Assembly: GCF_028502605.1 (NCBI RefSeq)
Contig: NC_079233.1
Location: 2,976,001 to 3,040,000 of the forward strand
Direction: 5' to 3'
DNA: 64,000 bases
Origin: Trichoderma breve
Lineage: Eukaryota > Ascomycota > Sordariomycetes > Hypocreales > Hypocreaceae
Shown: positions 33,965 through 44,941 of the stretch, piece after piece
How the letters are laid out: the number at the start of each line of letters is the position of its first letter
How positions within the stretch are numbered: the first letter of the stretch is position 1
The notes under the pieces: generated by a model
Told to the model about the DNA's origin: nothing
Database searches by the model: none
Seen by the model: only the letters and a program-made list of their open reading frames with translations
Position numbers and translations under genes: made by a program

Positions 33965-36900
33965 CTATCGTCCCTTCTTTTGCTCCACTTGTTGCATGGA
34001 AAAGGAGCAGAACTTGTCCTTAATTGCAACAACTTCGTATGTACCCTCCTGGCTAGCCTTGACGACCTTGCTGTGTTCGTACGAGACGTCGTGTCTCGTC
34101 TCGAGTACGATACTTCGTTGGCCCTTTTTGGCGTTGCTGCTCCGTGTGTAAGTGAATTCAAACGGAGGGGTGCCCCAGAATTCGAAGAGAATGTCCACCT
34201 CGTTTCCTTCGTGGATATCAACTCGAGAGTGTTTACCACGGCTGATCTGCACGCTAGGTAGAGGGTGAATGGTTTTGGGGATATTAACAGCGGCACGGCA
34301 TTCGCTGGCCTTGTCGGAGATGCTAGTAATGATAAACTCGCCAGGCTTCTCAGCAATACGTCGGAAGCTGGTAGTCTGTGACTTTGCATGCCATTGGCCG
34401 TTGAAGTCGTAAGCAATGTCAAATGGCGGAGTACCAGAGAGGGTATAAGCAATACGCTCGCCGATGCAGTAATCGTTGCGAGACTCCAGTGGGTATATTG
34501 ATGGGGCGTCGTACAGTTGGACTTGGATAGATGGCCCGCCAATGTCGTATTTCCTCAGGCAGCCTCGGGCATCGCGGACGGTGCGGATGAGCAGCTGCTG
34601 ATTGCCAAGGCGGAGATGCTGTCGAGGAATAGACATGCCATAAGAATTGGTTTGAATGGAAGGAATTCTGTAGGTTTCCGGAGGGGATCCGACTTGATGC
34701 TTGATTTCCACCTCGACGTTGAAGGGGGGAACACCGGTAAGAGTGATAGGGATCACGTCTTCTTGCTCTTGCTCTTCCAGACAGTATTTGAACGTCTGGC
34801 CTGGCTTGGAGAAAGTTGCGGACGGCTTCGCGTTCACACGTTGCTGAACTGTTAGGGGGTTGAAATGCTTATCTGTGTTGTAGAGATTATCTGCCAATCC
34901 AGAGAATTTGTAAGTGTAATCGCCAGCCTTGGACGTGTCCATGGCAACAGCAGCCTTGGACAAGGCGGCGTCGAAACGTCTCGAGCTCAGTGAAGCGGCG
35001 CCCTGTACCGGCTTATGTCTGACCTCGTATTCAACGTGGTATGGAGCGGATCCTGTATGGCTAAAGTCAGTATGCCGTGCACTACTCGGGACTCGTCTAC
35101 TTATGACGCCAAAAGGAAGCTTACCTTTCATCTTGACTTCAAATCCATCAACATCACCTTCACAAATCTCCTGCTTGACAAACACGCTGCCAGCATCTTT
35201 GATGCTATTAGACGGGACGATGGTAATCTCTGGTCGAGGAAACCAATCGACTTCAAACTTGGAGGCTGAGGGTTCAACGGTTCCAGGGCATTGCTTGTCC
35301 ACAATATCAACAAGCTCGTAGGTGCCTCGGGACCTGACTAAAAGGTAATCATTTGGCCCGTTAACAGTCTTGGTGATGATATCGGTCGGCCTGTCCAAGT
35401 TTCGATAGGAGACGGTCCAAGGAGCCTCTCCCTGAAGGCGAAGTGGCAGGCGAAGAGCCGTATCTTCGATGGCCATAATGCTGTTCTTTTGCTCAATCAA
35501 TCCGAAAGCACCTCTAGGTCGCTGGCGACGCACAGAGATCTTGAGTTGATCTTGCAAGAAAGTTCGACATCCTCGCTGATCCTGGACACTGCTGAGGGCA
35601 AGAATGTATTCTCCACCCTTTGTCAAAGTTGATGTCTGGATCTTGAAGTGACTATCTTCAATCTTGGTTGCACGTCCAGGCTTGCGCTTGCCGTCGTGGA
35701 TAATCTCCCATTCTAAACTGAATGGCGGGTCTCCAGCAAGCACGACGTCAACGTCCACTTCAGATTCGAGACATGCGTTGATTGTCTTCTCAGGGTTGGA
35801 GATGTACGCCGATGCAGCCGGCTTGACTACTTGCTCTAGAACCTTGTCTTCACCTGTTAGGGGTAATCCGGTGTAGACATCGTCGTCGATAGACTTAAAG
35901 ATGTACTTATAACGTCCAGCCTTTCGAGGAACGAGCTCAATCTGAGATCTCAACGCATCCACACGGTGGGCCTGCTTTTCAACACGTCCATCGGAGATAA
36001 TGTCGTATCGGACGGTAAATGGAGGTGTGCCGACAAGATCCAAGTCAACGCGGAGACCAACAGAGTTGCCAGCGCATTTGTCGGGTATCTCCTCTGTTCG
36101 CAGATTCAGATGAGGTTCCAGGGGATTCAATAGCAAACAAGAGGAAGGCTCATCCACTTCACCAGCACAAGATCCGCTTGAAACAGATTTCAACGTGTAG
36201 AGACCAGGCTCTGACACCAAGGGTTTATCGAGAGAATTCTTGGCAAAGTGCTTTCCAATCGAAACCTGGTCACCGTGATCGCCGCTGTTTGTAATCGAAT
36301 CGATGGGTGAGAACTCCCAGGTAACCTTGTGAGAAGTATCATCCACGGGACCGGGGAGGCCAAAGCTGATGGGTAGTTTGGTTGCACGACCCCTTGCCAC
36401 CTTGATGGGATTTCTCAAATCGCAACCCTGCATGCGAATCTTGGGTCGCTCTTTGACAGAGAATTTTTGGGTAAGAGATTTCGTCTTGAGTGCATCCAGC
36501 TCTTCATAAGTATCCGTATATTTGACAACGTTGCCAAGGGCATCATACACCTCCTCAACCGAATACTCCCAGTCTCCAGTGGTAGCCATTGACTCATTAA
36601 GTTGCACAGTGACCTGTTGAGGCTTGACCCAGGATACGTCGTCGCCGTTGTTAAGATCCAAGCCGGAAGTGCTGACCAGTGGCGAGGTAAATCCCTCTGG
36701 CTGCAGACTCTGAAAGTGGAAAGCATGGCTTTTTCCATTGATTGATCGCGAGTATTTAATCTTCAATGGTGGCGTGCCGACAACGTCGAGCGACAGGTTG
36801 GACAAATCACGAATACATCGGTTCGGAGAATCGGCCGTTCGAATCTTGGCTTGTGGGCAAGGCACCACATATGTATCCCTGACTGGTCTCTGAACCTCGA

Positions 36901-37867
36901 GCTTATACTCATCCAAAACCTTGCTTAGTCGATAGATGCCCGGTTTCTTGACTGGGTATGTCCAATGAAACGGGACATGATCAGGGTCCGCATTGTGTTC
37001 CCGAATGATCTTGGCCACCTTGTTTATCTCTCGGTTCGGAATCTTGATGGTTTCTTCTTTGCCAGTATCCAGATCAAGTCGGAGGATCTCAATTTCGGCA
37101 GGGACGGTTGAGTTGAAGAAGATTGGGAGAGATGCCGAAGTCTGGGTTTTGGCCGACAAGCAAAAGGGTGTATGGTCGGGGTTGAGAACGGCAGAGCCTT
37201 CGGGGAGAATGTTGATGGTTTGCTTGCCCATGATCAACGAGTGGTTGTTTAGGATGTTGGAGACTTTAACGTGGTGTTCGGAGACGGAAATCTCACGATC
37301 GTAGAGGACCTTGGCAACACCGAGGAGCCAACCTTGCCACGGAAGCTAGCTCTCAATTAGCAACCCAATGCCGCCTAGATAAATTGACGCGGGTAAACGT
37401 ACCGGAATGTTAAACATGAGCATGTAATTAGTCACTAGGTGAGATGCAAAAACAGCGGTAACCACGAGCTGGGAGAGCTCCAGCCATGGTATCCTCAGCT
37501 CCGGGAGTCCAAAGAGAAAAACAAAGTCAATGAGAATCCATTTCAAAAAGAGCCACCAAGAGGCATCTCCATCTTCCACCACCTGTAGCCAGTCGTAGAG
37601 TTTCCATGCCCACAGCAAGACGTAAACAGCAAAAGCGTACAATCGTTGTTGTGGCGCATCGAGGAGCGTCAAGGGAATGACGGGCTGGGTGCTGGAGATG
37701 CGAGGAGCTGCTTTCTCCTGAGCCAAAGGCAGCTTTGGGTTTCTGTTCAATCCGAGTTTTGAGCTAAAGGCATCAGCCGGCGGCTCGTTATCGTCTTGCA
37801 GCCGTCGTCTGGTGGCGGCAGTTTGGGTTGCTGGGAACCCAGACCGCAGGCGATGAGTCGCGCTCAT
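33965..37867 (-). CDS. POM152: nucleoporin Pom152
   Basis: Three exons: complement(33965..35052, 35125..37345, 37403..37867), 1257 aa, introns 72 and 57 bp. Pom152 is the membrane-ring nucleoporin that anchors the pore complex in the nuclear envelope. The start is the first ATG (MSATHRLRSGFPATQTAATR). Upstream in-frame sequence has no ATG. Hydrophobic segments follow at about residues 75-155 (LYAFAVYVLLWAWKLYDWL, WWLFLKWILIDFVFLFGL, LVVTAVFASHLVTNYMLMFN). Then comes a long lumenal part with repeated Ig-like units marked by 'GxPPF' strings (GDPPFSLEWEI, GVPPFNVEVEI, GTPPFDIAYDF, GTPPFEFTYTR). Length and order agree with filamentous-fungal orthologues. The second intron is stop-free and 3n. Confidence 0.95.
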
Positions 37868-39119
37868 CGCATTCCGTGGTGTTGTGAGATTGTGCGCAGA
37901 GGCATCGGTAGCTACAGCAGCGCACTCGTAGGGCCTTTGCACGGGGGAGCAAAAGCAGACGGAATGGCGTTTCGCTGATGGACTTGCGTTGTCGCGTGTC
38001 TTGGGCGAATTGAGTTGGAGATTTGGGGTGCCTGGTGGTTTGACCAAGTTTACCTAATTTTTCAGTGGATGCCCTTTTTTGGCGGTTGAAATGCCGACAC
38101 GTCCAGACGCGACTTCTGTTGGCTCACTGAAACGGAGCGCCTGGAGCTAATCAACAGCGATGCTGTCAGCGGGATTAGCGGGTTTCTATGCCGAATTCTG
38201 CGCTCTGATTGGGTGAAAAGACATCAGGCCGTAGGAGAGCTGTGAATTCTAGCCACTCACCGAGCTAGATTCAGTTCGCTACCAGTGCTCCTGTCAAGAT
38301 AATGGACATGGCGGCTTGAATGTACTTGGTCTCTACCTACGAGGAGGCTGAAATAAAATACTCTCCATCCTTCTCCTCTGTAGCTCTCATTAGCAAATAC
38401 ACAGCAAAGAGACATATTATCAGCATCTCGTGATGATCGTCCAATAGCTTCTACTTTCAACGATAACCAACGACGCGTATTTGTTTTGTACTCTCTTGTC
38501 TAACTACAGGCAGAAGATCGGCATTGAGTACCCGTCATTATACGGCAAGTGACGGAGAAGGCGATGATGATTTGAGCGATACGACAACTGAAAAGACTCA
38601 TTTCGTCATCCTCTCACGCCAAATTCCTCCAGGATATGCGAGTTTCCTCGGTGAATCCTTATCATGGCCAACAGTTTATCACACAGGTCCGTCATCAGCA
38701 AGTAAATGCCCTGAATCAGCACCAAGTCCTGAAGCATCCAATTCACCTTGTTGCCTCATTGCTTCTTCACATCAAACCAAGTCCAACCCGAAAACATCTA
38801 CACCAATCAAAGAGAAAGGAATATCTGAGCTTGTCTATATTAATCAGCAGGACAAGAACGGATGCCATCTCCAAGTGGCAAAGAAACCACATTGATTTGC
38901 CTACTCACTCTATCGCGCACTCATCTTTGCCTCAGCCAGCTGAGCAGCTCGTCCCAATTTGCGAACTTCCTTTTTCATATCACCTTATTCCTTCTCATTC
39001 TTTTTTCTACTACACATCTCTCCATACTCTACGTATACCAGAAAACTCGATTGCCTCAGAGACACCCGATTTTAGTCTACTCATCCCTCCACCACAGAAT
39101 CCTAGTTTGGATAGCAAAG
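37868..39119. other. divergent intergenic region POM152/UCH
   Basis: 1.25 kb. From about 38510 to 38895 one frame is open without ATG, directly after a good branch/acceptor string (CTAACTACAG ending at 38509). This may be a transcribed leader exon of the UCH gene or an unseen exon, and is treated as a finding. No gene annotated. Confidence 0.45.
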
Positions 39120-40878
39120 ATGTCTAATAGTTTTAGGATCAGTTCTCCAAAAGACACAGATGATGCACCTTCTGAAAGGCCTCTTCGCCGATCTTCCCGG
39201 CGGGCCGCATCCATCGCTGTCAAGCCTCCAGAAGCATCCGTAGAAACCTCATCTACCAGTAGCTTGAACGAACGACGACGAAATCCTAAGCGCAAGGCGG
39301 CCGAGGCTGCAACAGAATCATTGAACTTACCCGAGAATATGTTAGATGAAGCGCTACGACCTCTCACAACAACGGATATTGAGGAGTGGGAGGGCTGGGT
39401 TGAGCTTGAATCTGAACCTGTGAGTTACAGCCGCTTACTTTGCTCCCAGTCGACGCGGTGAAAGGGATGGGGTCCGCTCAACACGGCTATAATGTGATGA
39501 ACACTCGCCGGATGAGGCATCAAAGCAGAGTACTAACAGATAGCTCTTAGGCATTCTTTAATACCATTCTGCAAGACCTAGGGGTTAAAGACGTCAAGGT
39601 GCAAGAACTCTTCAGCATTGACCAAAGCTGGCTAGATACACTCCTGTGAGTTCTAAGAATGCTATCAAGAGGGTTATAAAGCTCACATGCTTGCAGGAAA
39701 CCGATATATGGCTTGATATTTCTGTTCCAGTATACCTCCGACGCAGACGAAAGCGAAGGGGAAGATGAGACAGGTTCACTGTGGTTCGCCAACCAGGTAA
39801 ATATCCATCAAGTCCCGTGTGATATCTATTTTTGGGGTCTTCATGTCTAATTTCCATAATGTATAGACGACAAATAATGCCTGTGCTACATTTGCTTTAC
39901 TCAACATCGTCATGAACGCCCCAAACATTGAACTGGGCGACAAGCTTCGAGAATTCAAGAAGGAGACCAAGGATCTCAACACCGTTCTCCGAGGGCATGC
40001 AGTCAGTAACAACAAGTTTATGAGAAGCATCCATAATTCCTTTACCAGGCGCATGGACCATCTCAATGCCGACCTCTGCCTGGAACATGCCGTGTCACAT
40101 ACAAAGAGTAAAAAGGCAAAGACAAAACCCAAGGCCGCAAAGAAAACCAGCAAGAATACAAGAGTGCATGAATCATACGGATTTCACTTTATTGCCTATG
40201 TTCCAGTAGATGGGTACGTCTGGGAGCTGGATGGGCTCCGTAGCAAGCCCCATCGAATAGGTGAGTGAACCGATGAAGCAGCCAGGTCCAAGGCTCTTGA
40301 AAAACTAATTTACGTTTCATATTTCGAAAGGCCCAATTGCATCCCAAGAGACTTGCTGGACAAATATTGCAAGGCCCCAGATTGAGGGTCGAATATTACA
40401 ATATGAGGAGAGCCAAATAGCCTTCAATCTCCTCGCTCTCTGCCAACGCCCTGCTGCGCTACACTCTCGCTCCATCGCTCAAGTGGCCGCTACCATCCGC
40501 TTCTTGAAAGATCAAATGAAAGACAATTCTGAATTCGCAGATTTAATCAACGGCCAACTGCCGGTCTTGGAAAATCCAGCCGACTTGTCCGAGTTCAATC
40601 TCCTGCCCTCCGATATCGAGAACGCAACGTTTCCCAACGCGATAAAAGCAGAAATCTCACGTGTTGCGAGTAATATCGACGAAGCTTATGATCTATATCA
40701 GCGGCTTGTAGTCGACCTAAAGGTTGCTATTGGAGAGCACAGAGCCGAGATGATTTCTCTCAGCGTGGATGAGCAACGAGTCAAGGATCGTAAAAAGGAT
40801 TTCGGTCAGGCTTTGCACAGATGGGTGCAGAAACTCGCAGAGAAGGGCGTACTCGAAGAACTTATCGAGAATTCCTGA
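39120..40878 (+). CDS. UCH37-type ubiquitin C-terminal hydrolase (peptidase C12)
   Basis: Five exons: 39120..39419, 39551..39645, 39697..39796, 39867..40260, 40331..40878, 478 aa. It is a cysteine deubiquitinase of the UCHL5/UCH37 class, acting at proteasome or chromatin in relatives. The catalytic set is visible: Gln165 (WFANQ), Cys171 (TTNNACATFALLN), His272 (YGFHFIAYVPV) and Asp287 (WELDGL). The His-Asp spacing of 15 is as in the family. KPIYGLIFLFQYTSDAD and SIHNSFTRRMDHL are family blocks. The C-terminal UCH37-like helical region (residues ~350-478) is present. Unusual points: a basic ~95-residue N-terminal extension (PLRRSSRRAASIAV, ERRRNPKRKAAE; likely nuclear targeting), and a Lys-rich insert before the His. 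The Cys-His distance is about 101 residues. Confidence 0.93.
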
Positions 40879-41362
40879 GCTTATTGTACAATAGACAAAG
40901 GGAAGCGGGAGAAGCGGGCAGAAATTGGCGAGGGGCAGTGAAGGATGGCGGGGGTCTCGAGTATTGCATCGATCGACTCATACAGCGGGCCTACGTTGGG
41001 CACATTACGAGGTGCTTGTAGTAATGCAGTGGTACAAATGGGAGAATGAAGCTCAAGCGGATGGGTATGGGGTGATTAATATATAATGTATCCAATGGTA
41101 TTCCATCACTTCGATGACGAAGTGGCATCAGGTATTCTCTATTTTGAAGCAAGTAATCCCAGAATCCAAGGGGAATAAGAAGAAACGGCGATACTCGCCG
41201 GCCGTACGCCTCCGATAAATCTGACTCCAGTCTACCATTCACGTCATGCAACTCATGCTCAGGGGTATATAAATCTTGTAACAAAAAGGGTATGGGAAAG
41301 GAGAAAACCGCCTGCGCATGACAGATCCCTACATATCCCAGCATAAAAAGTCACCCTCAAGC
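40879..41362. other. convergent 3' region
   Basis: 484 bp between the stop codons of the UCH gene (+) and the F-box/YccV gene (-). No open frame with recognisable content. Presumably 3' UTRs. Confidence 0.55.
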
Positions 41363-43444
41363 CTAATCGAGTGGGAACTCCTCTCGAATATTAGAAATGA
41401 ACCTGCAGGTGTCGGCGTCAAATCTCTTGAAGAATTTCCCGGCCAAGGGAAACATGCCCTCTTTGACGACGGACGGGTCAGAGACGAGTTCGACATTACG
41501 CAGGGCCACCACATGTTGTTCGGGCTCCGTTTCAGTTCTGCGGAAGTGTCAGCGGATGATTATAAGAACAACAAATTTTCGAAGAATAACCGAGAGACTT
41601 ACATGCACATAAAGCAGAGGGAGTAGTGAGAGCTGGTTGGCCTGGAATTGTGCATATACTGGAGTGAATCTTCCCGAGACTGTTCTTGCGCGCGAGCTTG
41701 TTGAGAGCCCCTTTCATGCCAGCTGGTAATAGCGCCAAGCCAGCCATATCGACGATGCCGGAACACTTGGCCAACCTTGAACGGAGGCCCCCTCGGATCA
41801 TCGCAGAGGTCTCTTCGGTGTACAAGCGGGGCCATGCCATCTGCATCTCGTACAAACTGCCAAAACTGCCAGGGGTTGCCAAAACCAGCGTCGATGTTGC
41901 GAGGGAATCCGTCTCTCGGGTTGATGACACTGCTATACAACGGCCACAGGTATTTTTCAACCATCCAAACATCCTCAGGCCAGGCCCCGGGGAATCGACG
42001 AAGGAATTTCGCCAATCGCTCGAGCCACGTGGTGTTGTTCGGAGGGGTCAACAGTAATGTAGCCCACGAGGCAGCGTAAAGACAGGCATCGGCATTCATT
42101 CTACTGTCTCCGTGCATAAGTTGGCTAAGCTCAGGATGTGCGTGGTCTTGCATGTCTGATATCCTCGCCAGGGTAGCTCTGATATTCTGTGCTGTCCGCA
42201 TAGCCATTGTTGCTGCTGGGACGGGGGCAAGAAACAATGCGGCGTGCTCCCGCAAACCTAACCGGGTCAACGTCATTTGGAGATATTGCAGTTGAATCTC
42301 GTAATCGCTCCCATACGGATCGAGGAACATGCACTCGGGTTGTGCTTCCAGGTCCTCCACAATTTCACCATCCAAAGCATGTCCCGGTGGCGAGTACACA
42401 ATAGCATGTACATGAGTTGGAAATGCACAGCACCTAGCATCGATATCGAGTCGCGATGCCACGCAGCAGAAGATGGCGGTGGAAATGATTGGGATGGACT
42501 CGTGGTCTGGGTGACGCAAAGCTTGGCCGATTAAGCAGTTTCTCAAGTTGCGATAGTTCCTCTCTGGATTCTGTACTCCAGTGAAATTTTGTGCACGAAG
42601 CCAGCGAAGCAACTTCAGTGCCTTTCTGCGAGTTGACCAGTTTTTAAATTTTGGGTGGGAAGATCGAAAAGACGTCGTAATCTCATCAAACATCCGTGTA
42701 ATCTCATCAACTTAGTAAGGGTTACATTATTAAAGCATTGGACTAGAGGACATACATCATCAAGATCACCACGCTGATCATGCAGCACGAACAGGTCGAA
42801 CGCGCCAAGAGCTCTTTCAAGTTGCTCTCCTGCTAGTCGTACGCTAGACGGCTGGGGGGACAGCATAAGTGACTGCCATTCTTGAATAGCAATATGCTTG
42901 TGGATCGTATCCAAGAGTGCATTGCTATAGTATCTACACCACAGTGTGAGTTTGCAAGATGGTCCGAAAGGGGATCACAGGATATAGCAGAGGCTAGAGA
43001 AGCGTACCTTCTGGCCAATCCATCTTCAGCAGAGGGGGATGTTTGACATTGCCCCAAAAGAAAATCTTTGGCATCGTACCCGATCTGGCCTATGATTTCG
43101 AAGCCTCTTACGCGGTTGACTTTGGTCCGGATGATCTCATCTAATATGGCGGATACTTGCTGGTTGCGAGCACTTCTGAAGATAAAAAGCTCCTTCCAGT
43201 CCGTCTCTTGAGCCAGAGCTGCCGCCTTCTTGTAAAACCTGTGCCGGGGGTTCCAGTACTTGAAAGAGCTGCGGCAGTGGTGCCTCCATAGCAGGGGTTC
43301 ATTGGCAAGGCGATAGAAGCGATGAGACACCAACTGAACGTTGTAAAGGTTGTCGTAAGGCGAGAGATAGTAGAGAAGATGGCCGATGATCTCGTCGGGC
43401 ATCTGGTCTAGTGATAAGACGCCATCGTAGCGATTCTGCTCCAT
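41363..43444 (-). CDS. F-box protein with SirB1-like and YccV/HspQ-like domains (FBXO21 type)
   Basis: Four exons: complement(41363..41537, 41603..42702, 42756..42933, 43008..43444), 629 aa, introns 65, 53 and 74 bp. The F-box is at about residues 10-55 (LDQMPDEIIGHLLYYLSPYD then LVSHRFYRLANEPLLWRHHC). The middle has a transglutaminase-like/SirB1 region (IGQALRHPDHESIPIISTAI, FCCVASRLDIDARCCAFPTH, HAIVYSP). The C terminus has FKVGQVFRHRRYGWLGAITS and HYSLCFMCI, the YccV (hemimethylated-DNA-binding/HspQ) beta-fold, completed only after the last splice. This matches human FBXO21 in architecture, an SCF substrate adaptor. The third intron acceptor (GAG|ATT) is chosen by frame; a nearer AAG would break it. 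Confidence 0.9.
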
Positions 43445-44941
43445 AGCTGCAGTGATCCACAGAATATGTGAGATGATGAATGCAAGTTTTCAGGACCCCG
43501 GATGTTGTGTCTCAGCGACCTTCAAGACAAAATTGCTCCTCTCGCCGCCCTTTCTATCGTGGCGAGAAATCAGATGACAGCGGGCTCTCGGATGTCAACA
43601 TCGATGCGAAAACGAGGAGCGCCGGTGCCCTCTGCTCTGTAGAATGAAAAAGATGCCGATGCAAATTGGGATGGCCAAACCCTGGCATTTATGCCCGGAT
43701 TACTCGCATATCGGTCATTGCGACGGATCCTTGGCCATTTGCCATGCATTCCGCCTTTCCCCGCAAACGGGATTCATGCATCTATCGGGGGCTGAATGCA
43801 ATAAACCGACTTACACCGCGAGATGTAGTTCGTGACGGATAAACGCCGGCACTCGGGTCGTTCTCGAGGGGAGTCCGGATTTGCATTTATGTACTTACTA
43901 TGAAGTAGATAAGGCATTGAATGGCAAAAGCCAGAGCTCAGTTTCCATGGATACCAGTATCTACGTGACCACTATGTGAAGCGGCAAAGTAAATATTTGA
44001 GTCATCGAATACTCTGTAGCCAAAAGCCCAAAATCTTGTACAAGCCTGATTCGGATACCCCGCCATTTTTGCCCAACTTCGCACTGCAGGGTACGTACAG
44101 AAGGGTGGTGTAAGATGGGAAAAATCCCCCACATGTAAGTTGTTTGGTGGCACTTCCACATTAGGGATGTTAGAGACTTTACTCTATGGACGTCTACCTT
44201 CTACACATAGGTATCTTAGGTGTCCAAAACATTCAGGATGCTTGAGTAAAGGGTACAAAACACTTCATAGTATATTTCAATAAAATTTCTTTTTTTCTTC
44301 GCTAATTGCTAGTGTCAAGTACATGAACAAATTCCTGTAACAGGGAAACGTCCATGTTAGTCCGTACCTAGCAGTATAGCTCACCGATATACAAGGGAGA
44401 GACCCAAAATTGATAAGACGTTTTAGTTTATACCAAGAAACTTGCGTTTTCATACAAATTGAATTGCCAAAAAGTAAATCATTGTAAAAACTCAATCTCA
44501 CCCAAGCTCAGAAGAATAATTGAGTTTATCATACTTGAAGAAAAAAGCCACCAGATTGACGCTGAACTTCTGCGGCGCTAGTCCTAACTCGGCATGAATG
44601 TAAACAAGGCTAACGCGATAAACAACCAGCACAGATTCATATTTAACCTCCTCGCTCCCACGCGAAACCCTGCCTTGAACATCCCACGCTCTTGTCTCAC
44701 GGCTCAGTTCAATTTCTCCAATTTACCTGTGCAAATCGCACGCTATTCGCAGTATTCGTTACCGCTACTCTACACCTTTCTTCGCTCTCCGAATTCAGTC
44801 ACGATTCATCGAGCAGATCTACTACCGCTTGCGCTCTACTTGGCTTCCTCCTACAACAGGCGTTGTTATAAAGCTTGACCTCGAATCACGTCCACGACCA
44901 GCTCGCACAATCCCTCGACTCCTCCATAACCAGCCGCCAAA
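43445..44941. other. divergent intergenic region
   Basis: 1.5 kb between the F-box gene (-) and the spindle-pole gene (+). A 94-codon open frame at 44594-44878 lies in the leader of the latter and may be an upstream ORF, but it has no recognisable motif. Nothing else seen. Confidence 0.5.

Noticed and set aside
42703..42755. Alternative acceptor AAG at the third intron of the F-box gene
   Set aside because: It would put the downstream exon out of frame; the GAG acceptor nine bases further keeps the frame.
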